Made by a program: the position numbers and the translations under genes
The notes under the pieces: model-generated
Database searches by the model: none
Told to the model about the DNA's origin: nothing
What the model saw: only the letters and a program-made list of their open reading frames with translations
In this document: positions 35,842 through 44,096 of the stretch, one piece after another
Layout: every line of letters starts with the position of its first letter
Position numbering within the stretch: the stretch's first letter is position 1
Assembly (NCBI GenBank): GCA_018716385.1
Contig: DVJZ01000044.1
Span: forward strand, 1 to 64,000
Source: Candidatus Enterenecus merdae
GTDB taxonomy: Bacteria > Bacillota > Clostridia > Oscillospirales > Oscillospiraceae
Length of the DNA: 64,000 nucleotides
Reading direction: 5' to 3'

Positions 35842-36797
35842 GACAGCACCTCCACCCGGGTCCGCCGGACCGTCCCCCGGCGCTCCAGCACCGCCGCCTG
35901 CCGGAACACCCCGCTCTCCAGCAGGGCACGGTACACCGGCCTGCGCCGCAAGTCGTCCACGCCGGCGGCATGGGCGGTGGCCAGCAGAGCAACCCCACAA
36001 CCCGCAGCCTCCTCCATGGCCCGCACGTCCGCCGGGTGGGTGATCTCATCGGCGGCCAGCACCTGGGGGTTCATCCCCCGCAGCAGGATGGTCAGCCCCT
36101 CCGCCTTGCCGCAGCCGTCCAGCACGTCGGTGTGACGGCCCACGTCAAACTGGGGCCGGCCCTGCCAGAGGGCGGCCACCTCCCCCCGCTCGTCGGCCAG
36201 CCCCACCCGCAACGGGGGGCCGCCCACCCCGTCGGACAGGCAGCGCACCAGCTCCCGCAGCAAGGTGGTCTTTCCCACCCCCGGAGGGGCCAGGATCAGC
36301 GTGCTGTGCATCCCCTCTCCCGCCCTCATCCGATCCAGCAGGTCCCCAGCCTGTCCCTCCACCGGGCAGGCCACCCGCAGGGCCAGGGAGGTAAGATAGC
36401 GCAGAGTGGTGGTCTCACCCCCGTGGCGGGCCACCGTCCCGCACAGGCCCAGGCGGTGCCCGCCCCGCAGGGTGACATAGCCGTTTCGCACCTGGTCCAG
36501 CACCGTGTGGGCAGAGGCCTGGCTGGCATTTTCCAGCACCTGGCGCAGGTCCTCCTCCATCACTGGCCCTCCGCCCGTCTCCCGCTCCTCTCCTCCCAGG
36601 TTCACTGTCACGGGACGGTCCAGGCGCAGGCGCACCTCCTCCGCCTGGGCCAGCTCGTCCCCCTCCAGGGCAAGGACCGCCCGGGCCAGCCTGTCCGGCA
36701 GCACGGCGGCCGCCTGCCGGATGGCCTCGATCCGTCCCCTTCCCCGGGCCGCGGCCACCTCGCGTCCCAGAATCTCTTGCCTCATTCCAGCTTCCAT
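35838..36797 (-). CDS. spoIIIAA: Stage III sporulation protein AA (ATPase)
   Basis: The 319-residue product is the AAA+/secretion-type ATPase that powers the SpoIIIA channel. It has Walker A APPGVGKTTLLRELVR near residue 170, a Walker-B-like MNPQVLAADEITHPADV near residue 255, and an N-terminal domain ending in GHRLGLCGTVA. ATG 36797 follows GGAGGAAA; a second ATG 12 bp on is possible. First gene of the eight-gene operon. Confidence 0.95.
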   Translation of the reverse strand: MEAGMRQEILGREVAAARGRGRIEAIRQAAAVLPDRLARAVLALEGDELAQAEEVRLRLDRPVTVNLGGEERETGGGPVMEEDLRQVLENASQASAHTVLDQVRNGYVTLRGGHRLGLCGTVARHGGETTTLRYLTSLALRVACPVEGQAGDLLDRMRAGEGMHSTLILAPPGVGKTTLLRELVRCLSDGVGGPPLRVGLADERGEVAALWQGRPQFDVGRHTDVLDGCGKAEGLTILLRGMNPQVLAADEITHPADVRAMEEAAGCGVALLATAHAAGVDDLRRRPVYRALLESGVFRQAAVLERRGTVRRTRVEVLS

Positions 36798-36885
36798 GGC
36801 AGTTTCCTCCGGCCCTTCGGCCTATGTAAAGTCGGCGGAGCGACAGCCAGCCTGTCCTGCCGCCCCGGTGTGTCAAGCTGTCCCC

Positions 36886-36915
36886 ATCCTATGAGAGCAT
36901 GTCCTGGGATATTCC
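36886..36915 (-). promoter_or_regulatory. Sigma-E-like promoter of the spoIIIA operon
   Basis: On the minus strand GGAATATC (36908-36915) and CATAGGAT (36886-36893) are separated by 14 bp, close to the mother-cell sigma-E consensus (GAATATT, CATACAAT). It is about 90 bp before spoIIIAA. The operon is sigma-E-controlled in Bacillus. Confidence 0.65.
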
Positions 36916-36924
36916 GGCTCGTCC

Positions 36925-36960
36925 AAAAAAAGTGGGGCGGCCCCCCATGAGAGCCGCCCC
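36925..36960 (-). terminator. Rho-independent terminator upstream of spoIIIA
   Basis: GGGGCGGC ... GCCGCCCC forms the stem, with CACTTTTTTTGG following on the minus strand. It ends transcription from the lipoprotein gene and lies directly against the sigma-E-like promoter. Confidence 0.85.
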
Positions 36961-36984
36961 AGTTCCCTGCCCCGCCGCAGGGAA

Positions 36985-37016
36985 GACAAAGCGGGCAGGC
37001 GCAAGCGCCTGCCCGC
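36985..37016 (-). terminator. First terminator-like hairpin after the lipoprotein gene
   Basis: GCGGGCAGGCGC pairs perfectly with GCGCCTGCCCGC around a 2-base centre, 10 bp past the stop. It is followed by TTTGTCTT on the minus strand. Confidence 0.65.
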
Positions 37017-37026
37017 CCCGGCTCCC

Positions 37027-37617
37027 TCACGAAGCCGGTCCTCCCCCCTCCAGGGAGAGGGTGATCTGCACATCCCCGCCGCCCAGCGCGTCAGCCCAGC
37101 CGGTCAGGTCGTCCACCCGCCCCAAAGGGGTATAGCTCCAGGAGTTGGAGCCGTAAAACAGCACAATCTGGTTACCCTGGTACAGCACGATGTCCCCGGG
37201 CCCTGTGGTGGTCTGCCGGTCGCTGGCCGGCAGGGAAAAGCCCAGCGCCCCCACCTTCTCAAAGCCGGCATAGTCCCGCAGCAAGAGCTCCAGCGGCCCC
37301 CGCGCCAGCCGCTGGGCCAGGGCCCGGGCCGCGTTGGTATCCCCCAGGGTGACGGCAAAAGCCGTCTGTCCAACCTGTAACCTTAGTTTCATGCTTTCCT
37401 CCTCTTGTCCCCCTCCGGGGCTGCTCTGTCCCGGCTGTTCCCCCTGGGCGGCAGCCGTCTGCCCGGCTGTCTCCCCCGATCCTACCGCCGGCTGGGGCTG
37501 CTCCGGCCCGCCCGCTCCGGCGCATCCGGCCAGCAGCATGGCCAGGGCGGCGGCCAGGGCCCAGGCCAGTAGGCCGCCCCGGCGGCCAGTCCCCGTCCGA
37601 CACTCCTTGCTCCCCAT
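37027..37617 (-). CDS. Lipoprotein with cyclophilin-like fold domain
   Basis: The 196-residue product has a lipoprotein signal peptide ending in the lipobox LLAGC. A Gly/Gln/Pro-rich linker follows, then a C-terminal ~120-residue domain (LRLQVGQTAFAVTLGDTNAARALAQRL ... GDIVLYQGNQIVLFYGSNSWSYTPLGRV). That pattern matches the cyclophilin-like family of Firmicutes and other bacteria. Substrate or binding partner is not known. ATG 37617 sits 8 codons before the hydrophobic core and has GGGGCGGGAG in front. It is monocistronic. Confidence 0.85.
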   Translation of the reverse strand: MGSKECRTGTGRRGGLLAWALAAALAMLLAGCAGAGGPEQPQPAVGSGETAGQTAAAQGEQPGQSSPGGGQEEESMKLRLQVGQTAFAVTLGDTNAARALAQRLARGPLELLLRDYAGFEKVGALGFSLPASDRQTTTGPGDIVLYQGNQIVLFYGSNSWSYTPLGRVDDLTGWADALGGGDVQITLSLEGGGPAS

Positions 37618-37732
37618 GTCTCCCGCCCCTTTCCCTTGGATGTTCCCCGCCTCATGCCCCCCAGTATAACTCCCCACGGGCAAAAGGACAACCTCCGATT
37701 TCTAACCCCGCCCGCTGAATCCGGGCGGAGGC

Positions 37733-37768
37733 AAAAAAAACAGGGAGAGACGTCTGGCGTCCCTCCCA
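37733..37768 (-). terminator. Rho-independent terminator of the flavodiiron gene
   Basis: GGGAGGGACG ... CGTCTCTCCC (one mismatch) is followed by TGTTTTTTTTGCC on the minus strand. Confidence 0.85.
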
Positions 37769-37816
37769 CATCTAAGGTCTGCTGCCTCCGGCCACGGCCG
37801 GCAGGGGCCTCCCCCC

Positions 37817-38986
37817 TCACACGGCGGCGGCCATGGCCGCCGCCAGGCGCTCCATCTGAGCGCGGCTCTCTTCGTTCAGCGCCGAGCGGATGGTCACCGT
37901 CTGCTCCAGCACCTTCATGTTCTTCAGCTCTCCCACGGCCGCCTGCATGGTCAGCAGCGCGGTGGGGCCCCAGGAGCCATTCTCCACCAGGCCCACCACC
38001 CGGTTTTGCAGGTTGCGGATCTTCATCCGGTACAGAAACTGCGCCATGGGGGTGAACACCCCACCGTCATAGCTGGAGGCGGCCAGCACCAACCCGCTGT
38101 ACCGGAATGTCTGGGCCACCGCCTGGGCCCAGTCCTGACGGGCCAGGTCAAACAGCTCCGCCTTCACCCCCGCCCGGGTCAGCATTTCCACCAGCTCCTG
38201 GGCAGCTTTGGCGGTGTGGCCGTGGATGGACGCGAAGGCCACCAGCACCCCCCGCTCCTCGGGCTGATAGCGGCTCCACAGGTCATACAGCTCCAGCGCC
38301 CGGGAGATTCGTTCCCCCGTCAGCACGGGGCCGTGCAGCGGGCAGATCGCCTGGATATCCAGCTGGGCCACCTTCTTCAGGACGGCCTGCACCTGCACGC
38401 CATACTTGCCCACAATATTGCAGTAATACCGGCGCCCCTCGTCCTCCCAGGGCAGGCTCTCGTCCGGGTTGCCAAAGCGGCCGAAGGCGTCGGCAGAAAA
38501 CAGCACCTTCTCCGTCTGCTCATAGCTCATCATCACCTCGGGCCAGTGCACCATGGGCGCCATGAAGAAGCGCAGGGTGTGCCGGCCCAGCTCCAGGGTA
38601 TCCCCCTCCCCCACGGTGATGGTACGCCCCTCGTAGCTCTGGCCGGTGAACTGGGTGAGCATAAAGAAAGTCCTGAGGTTGCCCACCAGCTTCATCTCTG
38701 GGTAGAGGGCAGCCAACCGGGCAATGTTGCCCGAGTGATCCGGCTCCATGTGATGGATGATTAGGTAATCCGGCTGCCGCCCGTCCAGGGCCTGCTCCAG
38801 ATTGTCCAACCACTCCTCGCTCTTGCGGGGATCAACGGTATCCATCACGGCGATCTGCTCATCCAGGATTACATAGGAGTTATAGGAGATCCCCTCGGGA
38901 ACCACATACTGGCACTCAAACAGGTCCAGCTCATCGTCATAGCAACCCACGCGGCAAACAGCCTGCGTGTCCGGGCGGTACCCCAT
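37817..38986 (-). CDS. FprA-family A-type flavoprotein (flavodiiron protein)
   Basis: Flavodiiron proteins reduce O2 or NO at a di-iron site using FMN electrons, protecting anaerobes. The 389-residue product has an N-terminal metallo-beta-lactamase fold with the iron-ligand motif HHMEPDHSGN near residue 80. Further ligands are in MAPMVHWPEVMM and CPLHGPVL. The flavodoxin domain (VAFASIHGHTAKAAQELVEML) starts near residue 250. There is no fused rubredoxin, so an external electron donor is needed. ATG 38986 with GGAAAGGTGG before it is preferred over 39046. Confidence 0.93.
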   Translation of the reverse strand: MGYRPDTQAVCRVGCYDDELDLFECQYVVPEGISYNSYVILDEQIAVMDTVDPRKSEEWLDNLEQALDGRQPDYLIIHHMEPDHSGNIARLAALYPEMKLVGNLRTFFMLTQFTGQSYEGRTITVGEGDTLELGRHTLRFFMAPMVHWPEVMMSYEQTEKVLFSADAFGRFGNPDESLPWEDEGRRYYCNIVGKYGVQVQAVLKKVAQLDIQAICPLHGPVLTGERISRALELYDLWSRYQPEERGVLVAFASIHGHTAKAAQELVEMLTRAGVKAELFDLARQDWAQAVAQTFRYSGLVLAASSYDGGVFTPMAQFLYRMKIRNLQNRVVGLVENGSWGPTALLTMQAAVGELKNMKVLEQTVTIRSALNEESRAQMERLAAAMAAAV

Positions 38987-39095
38987 TTCACATTCCACCT
39001 TTCCTATTTTCCAGACCATATTACTATGAATTCTGGGATTCGTCAACCCCCAATTTGTCTTTTTTTTGACACATCTTGCTTTCCCTTGAATTTCC

Positions 39096-39124
39096 TTGAC
39101 TTGCGGCCGCTTTTATGCTATAAT
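39096..39124 (+). promoter_or_regulatory. Sigma-A-type promoter of the DegV-family gene
   Basis: TTGACT (39096-39101) and TATAAT (39119-39124) are separated by 17 bp, about 45 bp before the start codon. Confidence 0.85.
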
Positions 39125-39169
39125 TTTTTAGTAAAATCATTTTTGAAACGATATTAGGAGCTTTTGATT

Positions 39170-40006
39170 ATGAGTTTTCAAGTCGTTGTAGATAGCTGCT
39201 GCGACCTCACCCTGCAGCAGCGCTCCTCTGGACTGTACACCAATGTGCCGCTGACCATCCAGGTGGGATCAGCTCAGTACCGGGACGACGCGTCGCTGGA
39301 CACTGCGCTGCTGGCCGACGCCATGGCCCGATGCGACCAGGCCGCCCACACCGCCTGCCCCTCCCCGGGGGACTATCTGGCCGCCTATGAGGCCGCGCAG
39401 GGCGACGTCTATGTGGTCACCCTCTCCGCCCTGCTCTCCGGATCCCACAACAGCGCCTGGCAGGCGGCCCAGCTCTTTCAGGAACAGCATCCGGAGCGGC
39501 ACATCCATGTCTTCAACTCCTGCTCTGCCTCCGCCGGACAGACGCTGGTTGCCCAGCGGGTGGCCGACCTGGCCGGGCAAGGTCTGTCTTTCACCCAGGT
39601 GGTGGCCCAAACCGACCGGTATATCGCCGAACTGAACACGCTATTCGTGCTGGAGAACCTGGATACCCTGCGCAAGGCGGGCCGGCTGAACCGGACCCAG
39701 GCGCTGATCACTGGCGCGCTGCGGGTCAAGCTGGTCATGGGGTCCACCCCCGAAGGGGAGATCCGCAAGCACACCCAGGCCCTGTCCATTAAGCAGGCCC
39801 TGAGCAAATTGACCGACTTGATGGCCCAAGACCGGCTCCATCGGGGCAAGACGCTGTGCATCTCCCACTGCCTGTGCCCCAAGCGGGCAGACTATCTGCG
39901 GGATCTGGCCCAGCGGCGCTGCGCCTTCTCCCGCATCCTGATCACCGAGACCAGGGGCATCAGCACCTTTTACGCCAACCGCGGCGGCATCGTGGCCGCC
40001 TACTGA
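39170..40006 (+). CDS. DegV-family fatty-acid-binding protein
   Basis: The 278-residue product begins FQVVVDSCCDLT, the family's N-terminal strand. It contains CPSPGDYLAAYEAA and VVTLSALLSGSHNSA in the lipid-binding region, then LDTLRKAGRLNRTQALITGALRVKLVM. DegV proteins (FakB group) bind a fatty acid and, with FakA kinase, feed acyl-phosphate to lipid synthesis. Whether this one is a FakB cannot be told. ATG 39170 follows TAGGAGC; the TTG at 39164 is less likely. Confidence 0.9.
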   Translation: MSFQVVVDSCCDLTLQQRSSGLYTNVPLTIQVGSAQYRDDASLDTALLADAMARCDQAAHTACPSPGDYLAAYEAAQGDVYVVTLSALLSGSHNSAWQAAQLFQEQHPERHIHVFNSCSASAGQTLVAQRVADLAGQGLSFTQVVAQTDRYIAELNTLFVLENLDTLRKAGRLNRTQALITGALRVKLVMGSTPEGEIRKHTQALSIKQALSKLTDLMAQDRLHRGKTLCISHCLCPKRADYLRDLAQRRCAFSRILITETRGISTFYANRGGIVAAY

Positions 40007-40049
40007 GTCCGTCCCGGCCGTCCGGGCCGGCCAGAGGAGAGAGATACCA

Positions 40050-40613
40050 ATGAGAAAGCTCCATCTTCCCGCCATCCCTCACATCGGGATGCGCACCATC
40101 AAGACCGCCGTGGCGGTCACCCTGTCCTATCTGATCTTTGTCCCCTTCGGCCTGCTGTACAACAAGAGCTATCCGGGTGTGCTGGGCTACCTGGGGCCCC
40201 TATACGCCTGCATCCCCTGCGTGGTGTGTATGCAAAGCTCGCTGGAGCAGACCCTTCAGGTGGGGCTGGCCCGGTTCCTGGGGGTGCTGGTAGGGGCGGT
40301 CATCGGCGCGCTGATGATCCTGATCCCGGAGTCGCTGTTCTCCTTCTGGGCCTTCCAGGCAGTGCTGCTGGGGCTGTCCTGTGTGGTAGGCATCTGGATC
40401 TGCACCCTGCTGCACCAGCCCGCGGCGTGCACCATGGCCTGTGTGCTCCCCTGCGTCATCGTCCTGTCCAGCGGTTTGAGCGGCGAGGAACGTTACTATT
40501 ATGCCCTGGCCCGGGTGCTGGAAACCATCGTGGGCGTCTCCATGGCCTTCCTGGTCAACGCCGCCCTGCCTGCCCGGCCCGCCGCGCCCCCGGAAGAGCC
40601 GCCCCAGCCATAA
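40050..40613 (+). CDS. Aromatic acid exporter family membrane protein (ArAE/FUSC type)
   Basis: The 187-residue product has about five membrane helices and the family pattern IGMRTIKTAVAVTLSYLIF ... RFLGVLVGAVIGAL ... RVLETIVGVSMAFLVN. It lacks the long cytoplasmic C-terminal domain of larger members. Its substrate is not known. It starts 43 bp after the DegV gene behind GGAGAGAG and probably shares its transcript. Confidence 0.85.
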   Translation: MRKLHLPAIPHIGMRTIKTAVAVTLSYLIFVPFGLLYNKSYPGVLGYLGPLYACIPCVVCMQSSLEQTLQVGLARFLGVLVGAVIGALMILIPESLFSFWAFQAVLLGLSCVVGIWICTLLHQPAACTMACVLPCVIVLSSGLSGEERYYYALARVLETIVGVSMAFLVNAALPARPAAPPEEPPQP

Positions 40614-40630
40614 GTATTTGGACCCGCTAC

Positions 40631-40662
40631 ACCGCTGCCTGCCATCAGGCGGCGGTTTTTTC
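40631..40662 (+). terminator. Rho-independent terminator of the DegV/ArAE operon
   Basis: ACCGCTGCCTG ... CAGGCGGCGGT forms the stem (one G-T pair), followed by TTTTTTCT. Confidence 0.88.
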
Positions 40663-40678
40663 TATCATGAAACAACAT

Positions 40679-40707
40679 AGGCCGTCCACCCTTTGTGTGG
40701 ACGGCCT
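40679..40707 (-). terminator. Terminator-like hairpin after proC
   Basis: AGGCCGTCCAC pairs perfectly with GTGGACGGCCT around a 7-base loop, about 35 bp past the proC stop. The tail (ATGTTGTTTC) is only moderately T-rich. Confidence 0.7.
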
Positions 40708-40742
40708 ATGGTTTTCAACTGGTTTGCGCCTTGGCCCCGGGG

Positions 40743-41567
40743 TCAGCCCCCCAGCTCCCCGCTGCGCCGCCAGGCAGCCAGCACCGCGTCCATGGCCGCG
40801 GCCCGGAAGCCTGCCCGCTCCAACGCGGCCACCCCCGCGATGGTGGAACCGCCGGGGGAGCACACCTCGTCCTTGAGCACACCGGGGTGCTTGCCCCGCT
40901 CCAGGGCCATGGCGCAGGTGCCCAGCACCATCCGGAAGGCATACTCCATGGCCAGCGCCCTGGGCAGCCCTGCCAGCACCCCTCCGTCAGCCAGCCCCTC
41001 CAGAAACAGGCAGGCAAAGGCGGGCCCACAGCCGGCCAGGGCGGAAAAGGCATCCATCTGCCCCTCCGGGATGCGGGTGACCAGGCCCGACTGGCTCAGG
41101 ATCCGCTCCACCTGGGCCAGCGCCTCCTCCCCGGCTCCCTCCGGGGCGCACAGGGCGGTCACCCCCTGGCCCACCCCCACGCAGGTGTTGGGCATCAGAC
41201 GCAGAACGAGCGGGCTATACCCCGCGCCCTGGGCAAAGCGGGAAAGGTCGGCCAGGCGCAGGCCCGCCGCCACCGACACCAGCACCTTCTCCTGCCCCGC
41301 CTCATGGCAGCGCCGGAGGGTGGGGGCCAGCTGTTCCAGCACCCCCTGCATCATCTGGGGCTTGACGCACAGGAAGATGTAATGGGCCTGCTCCACCGCC
41401 CGGTCGTTGTCCGGCGCGGCGGCACAGCCCAGCTCCTGGGCCAGGGCCTGTGCCTTGCCGGCGGTGCGGTTTGTCAGCACCACCTCATCCGGACCAATGG
41501 CCCGGCAGGCCGCCCGTGCCAAGGCCCCTCCCATGTTCCCGGTCCCGATAAACGCGGCTGTCTTCAT
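40743..41567 (-). CDS. proC: Pyrroline-5-carboxylate reductase
   Basis: The enzyme makes proline from pyrroline-5-carboxylate with NAD(P)H. The 274-residue product has the dinucleotide-binding AAFIGTGNMGGALARAA at the N-terminus, FLCVKPQMMQGVLEQL near residue 90, and the C-terminal signature DEVCSPGGSTIAGVAALERAGFRAA. It starts 62 bp after leuA on the same strand with no terminator seen between, so it may be read from the leuA T-box transcript. Confidence 0.95.
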   Translation of the reverse strand: MKTAAFIGTGNMGGALARAACRAIGPDEVVLTNRTAGKAQALAQELGCAAAPDNDRAVEQAHYIFLCVKPQMMQGVLEQLAPTLRRCHEAGQEKVLVSVAAGLRLADLSRFAQGAGYSPLVLRLMPNTCVGVGQGVTALCAPEGAGEEALAQVERILSQSGLVTRIPEGQMDAFSALAGCGPAFACLFLEGLADGGVLAGLPRALAMEYAFRMVLGTCAMALERGKHPGVLKDEVCSPGGSTIAGVAALERAGFRAAAMDAVLAAWRRSGELGG

Positions 41568-41629
41568 GGCGATCCCAACTTTCTGATGATTTATTTCATC
41601 CTACCACGTCTGCCCCTCCCTGACAAGGG

Positions 41630-43327
41630 TCACTTCAGCAGGGAGCGGTTGATGGCGTTCAGGATCGCCCGCAAGGAGGCCCGGTTGATGTTATGGCTCT
41701 TGCCCACGCCGAACACATCCTCCCCCTGGGGATTTTTCAGATGGATGTAGCACACCGCCTGGGTGTCTGAACCAGAGGAGACGGCGTGCTCCTGATAATC
41801 CACAAACTGATAGCCGTCGATGGCCCCCTGGGGCAGGCCGTGCAGGGCGTTGAAGAAGGCGTCAATGGGGCCGTTGCCTTCCCCGCTGGCCGCCATGGTC
41901 TTGCCCTGGTAGCCGATCTCTCCCTGGAACTTCACCCAGCTGGCGTCCCCGTGGCGGGCGTCCTCCTGGAAGGTATGGCGCACCAGCTGGTAGGTCTTGG
42001 GGGCAGAGAGGTACTCCCGGTCAAACAGGTCGAAGATCTGCTGGGGCTGAAGCTCCCGGCCCACCCGGTCGCTCTCCCGCTGCACGATGGCGCCAAACTC
42101 CCCGTGCATGGCCTTAGGCAGGTCGTAGCCGAAGGTGTGCTGCATGACAAAGGCCGCCCCACCCTTGCCCGACTGGGAGTTGATGCGGATGATGGGCTCA
42201 TACTGCCGGCCCACGTCCGCCGGGTCGATGGGCAGATAGGGCACCTCCCACAGATCCGTGCCGCTGCACTCCATGTATTGGAAGCCCTTGTTGATGGCGT
42301 CCTGGTGGCTGCCCGAAAAGGCGGTGAACACCAGCTCACCCGCATAGGGCTGGCGCTTGCCCACCTCCATCTTGGTGCATCGCTCATACATCTCCCGGAT
42401 CCGGTTGATGTCGTGCAGGTCCAGCTGGGGATCCACCCCCTGGCTCCACAGATTCATAGCCAGGGTGACCAGGTCCACGTTGCCCGTGCGCTCCCCGTTG
42501 CCAAACAAGGTGGCCTCCACCCGCTCCGCCCCCGCCAGCAGCCCCAGCTCGGCGGTGGCCACGCCGGTACCCCGGTCGTTGTGGGGGTGCAGGGAGATGA
42601 TGGCCCGCTCCCTTCCAGGCAGCTTGCGCAGGAAGTACTCCAGCATATCGGCAAACTGGTTGGGCATGCAGTTCTCCACTGTGGTGGGCAGGTTGAGGAT
42701 GACGGGGCGCTCAGGGGTGGCATGCAGGTGGTCCAGCACAGCCGCGCAGATCTGGGCGGCATAGTCCATCTCGGTGCCCATAAAGGACTCCGGAGAGTAC
42801 TCGTAGCGCAGGTTCATCCCGCCGGCGATCACCGGCTGGGCCATCTCATAGATCAGGTCGGCCGCGTCGGTGGCTATCTTGGTGATGGCGTCGCAGTCGG
42901 CATGGAAGACCACCTTGCGCTGGAGGGTGGAGGTGGAGTTGTAGAAGTGCAGGATCACGTTCTTGGCCCCGTCGATGGCCTCAAAAGTGCGGCGGATCAG
43001 GTGCTCCCGGGCCTGGACCAGCACCTGGATGGTCACATCGTCAGGGATATGTCCCCCCTCGATGAGCGCCCGGCAGATCTCATACTCCGTCTCCGAGGCA
43101 GAGGGGAAACCGATCTCGATCTCCTTGACCCCGATGTCCACCAGGGTGTGGAAATACTCCAGCTTCTCCTGGTGGTTCATCGGGTCGATCAGGGCCTGGT
43201 TGCCGTCCCGCAGGTCCACCGAGCACCAGATGGGCGCCTTTGAGATGGTTTGGTCCGGCCAGGTCCGGCCCTGGATGGGCTGAGGCTGGAAAGGGATATA
43301 CTTCTGGAATCCTGGCTTCAGGTTCAT
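41630..43327 (-). CDS. leuA: 2-isopropylmalate synthase
   Basis: The enzyme condenses acetyl-CoA with 2-ketoisovalerate, the first step of leucine synthesis. The 565-residue product is of the longer class. The catalytic TIM barrel begins WCSVDLRDGNQALIDPM and has the metal-binding HPHNDRGTGVATAELG near residue 250. The linker (GKRQPYAGELVFTAFSGSHQDAI) leads to a C-terminal regulatory domain with GEGNGPIDAFFNALH and ASLRAILNAINR. AAAGGAGGA precedes ATG 43327. A T-box leader lies upstream. Confidence 0.96.
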   Translation of the reverse strand: MNLKPGFQKYIPFQPQPIQGRTWPDQTISKAPIWCSVDLRDGNQALIDPMNHQEKLEYFHTLVDIGVKEIEIGFPSASETEYEICRALIEGGHIPDDVTIQVLVQAREHLIRRTFEAIDGAKNVILHFYNSTSTLQRKVVFHADCDAITKIATDAADLIYEMAQPVIAGGMNLRYEYSPESFMGTEMDYAAQICAAVLDHLHATPERPVILNLPTTVENCMPNQFADMLEYFLRKLPGRERAIISLHPHNDRGTGVATAELGLLAGAERVEATLFGNGERTGNVDLVTLAMNLWSQGVDPQLDLHDINRIREMYERCTKMEVGKRQPYAGELVFTAFSGSHQDAINKGFQYMECSGTDLWEVPYLPIDPADVGRQYEPIIRINSQSGKGGAAFVMQHTFGYDLPKAMHGEFGAIVQRESDRVGRELQPQQIFDLFDREYLSAPKTYQLVRHTFQEDARHGDASWVKFQGEIGYQGKTMAASGEGNGPIDAFFNALHGLPQGAIDGYQFVDYQEHAVSSGSDTQAVCYIHLKNPQGEDVFGVGKSHNINRASLRAILNAINRSLLK

Positions 43328-43364
43328 GGCGAGTCCTCCTTTGGCTCATACGGGGGACAAGCGA

Positions 43365-43629
43365 ACACGCCCCCGACTGCAAATCGTCAGGGGCGTGAGA
43401 TCACGCGGTACCACCCTTATTCCGCCCCGGGTTACCCAGGGGCGCTCAACGGCCTCCAACAAGGCCTTGACCTGTAACGGGATCAACCCGTCCGCCCCTA
43501 CTACGCGTCACGGTTCGGGACGGCGGCTCCGGGATCAGCATCCGTGTGGGCCTCCGCGCCGGTTCGCACCTGCCACCGGCTCTCTGCATCGGGGGATCCC
43601 GCACCTTCTTCCCATCCACGCCTTTAATT
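43365..43629 (-). promoter_or_regulatory. T-box riboswitch leader of leuA
   Basis: The T-box core AAGGGTGGTACCGCG is at 43404-43418 on the minus strand. It is followed by a terminator stem (ACGCCCCTGAC ... GTCGGGGGCGT). Aligning the specifier region with the tyrS leader (GATGCTGATCCCGGAGC against GAATACCCCTCGGAGC) puts CUG, a leucine codon, in the specifier position. The specifier is less certain than for tyrS. The terminator's T tract is weak. Confidence 0.88.
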
Positions 43630-43635
43630 GGCTCT

Positions 43636-43664
43636 ATTCTAATGGAGCACAGCGGCGTTGTCAA
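43636..43664 (-). promoter_or_regulatory. Sigma-A-type promoter of the leuA T-box transcript
   Basis: TTGACA (43659-43664) and TAGAAT (43636-43641) on the minus strand are separated by 17 bp. Confidence 0.88.
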
Positions 43665-43688
43665 GGGGTGAGGCAGGAGAATTTTTCG

Positions 43689-43717
43689 TTGACAAACCCC
43701 ATTGTCTATGGTAAGAT
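43689..43717 (+). promoter_or_regulatory. Sigma-A-type promoter of the tRNA-Ser pair
   Basis: TTGACA (43689-43694) and TAAGAT (43712-43717) are separated by 17 bp. It stands back to back with the leuA promoter, with 24 bp between the two -35 hexamers. Confidence 0.65.
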
Positions 43718-43745
43718 AATGCTCGCATTTAAGCTCCCCCTATCT

Positions 43746-43832
43746 GGAGAGATGTCCGAGTGGTTTAAGGAGCCGGTCTTGAAAACCGGTGACCCGCAAG
43801 GGCCGTGGGTTCGAATCCCACTCTCTCCGCCA
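43746..43832 (+). tRNA. tRNA-Ser (anticodon UGA), CCA encoded
   Basis: The acceptor stem GGAGAGA pairs with TCTCTCC, followed by the discriminator G and CCA. The anticodon loop CTTGAAAAC reads UCA codons. The T loop is GGTTCGAATCC, and a long variable arm typical of serine tRNA is present. Confidence 0.96.
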
Positions 43833-43871
43833 AAGTCAAATCGGCTGCCTGTCAGCGTTCCCATTCTGCCT

Positions 43872-43962
43872 GCGGAAGTACCCAAGAGGCCGAAGGGGCT
43901 CCCCTGCTAAGGGAGTAGGCGGTGAAAGCCGCGCGAGGGTTCAAATCCCTCCTTCCGCGCCA
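43872..43962 (+). tRNA. tRNA-Ser (anticodon GCU), CCA encoded
   Basis: The acceptor stem GCGGAAG pairs with CTTCCGC, followed by G and CCA. The anticodon loop CTGCTAA reads AGC/AGU codons. The T arm is AGGGTTCAAATCCCT, and the variable arm is long. The prophage begins just downstream, so its 3' end is the likely attachment site. Confidence 0.96.
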
Positions 43963-44009
43963 ACAAAACCCCGAATCCGTTATATCCCAACGGATTCGGG
44001 GTTTTGTTA
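43963..44009 (+). terminator. Hairpin terminator after the tRNA-Ser pair
   Basis: AACAAAACCCCGAATCCGTT pairs perfectly over 20 bp with AACGGATTCGGGGTTTTGTT around a 7-base loop, beginning directly after CCA. The A/T-rich stem base makes it work in both directions, for the tRNAs and possibly for the prophage lysis genes. Confidence 0.8.
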
Positions 44010-44096
44010 GTTTACCGCTCTTGACTTGGAAAGATGTGCCCAAACACACTGCAATATAACTTATAGTTAGCAGTATAGTTAGCTCTCTTATTGCCC

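Noticed and set aside
35117-36000. Long ORF-track starts for spoIIIAC and spoIIIAB, and similarly for argR, xseA, the PAP2-like gene and others
   Set aside because: The upstream extensions are out-of-frame readings of neighbouring genes; internal ATG codons with ribosome binding sites fit the family lengths.
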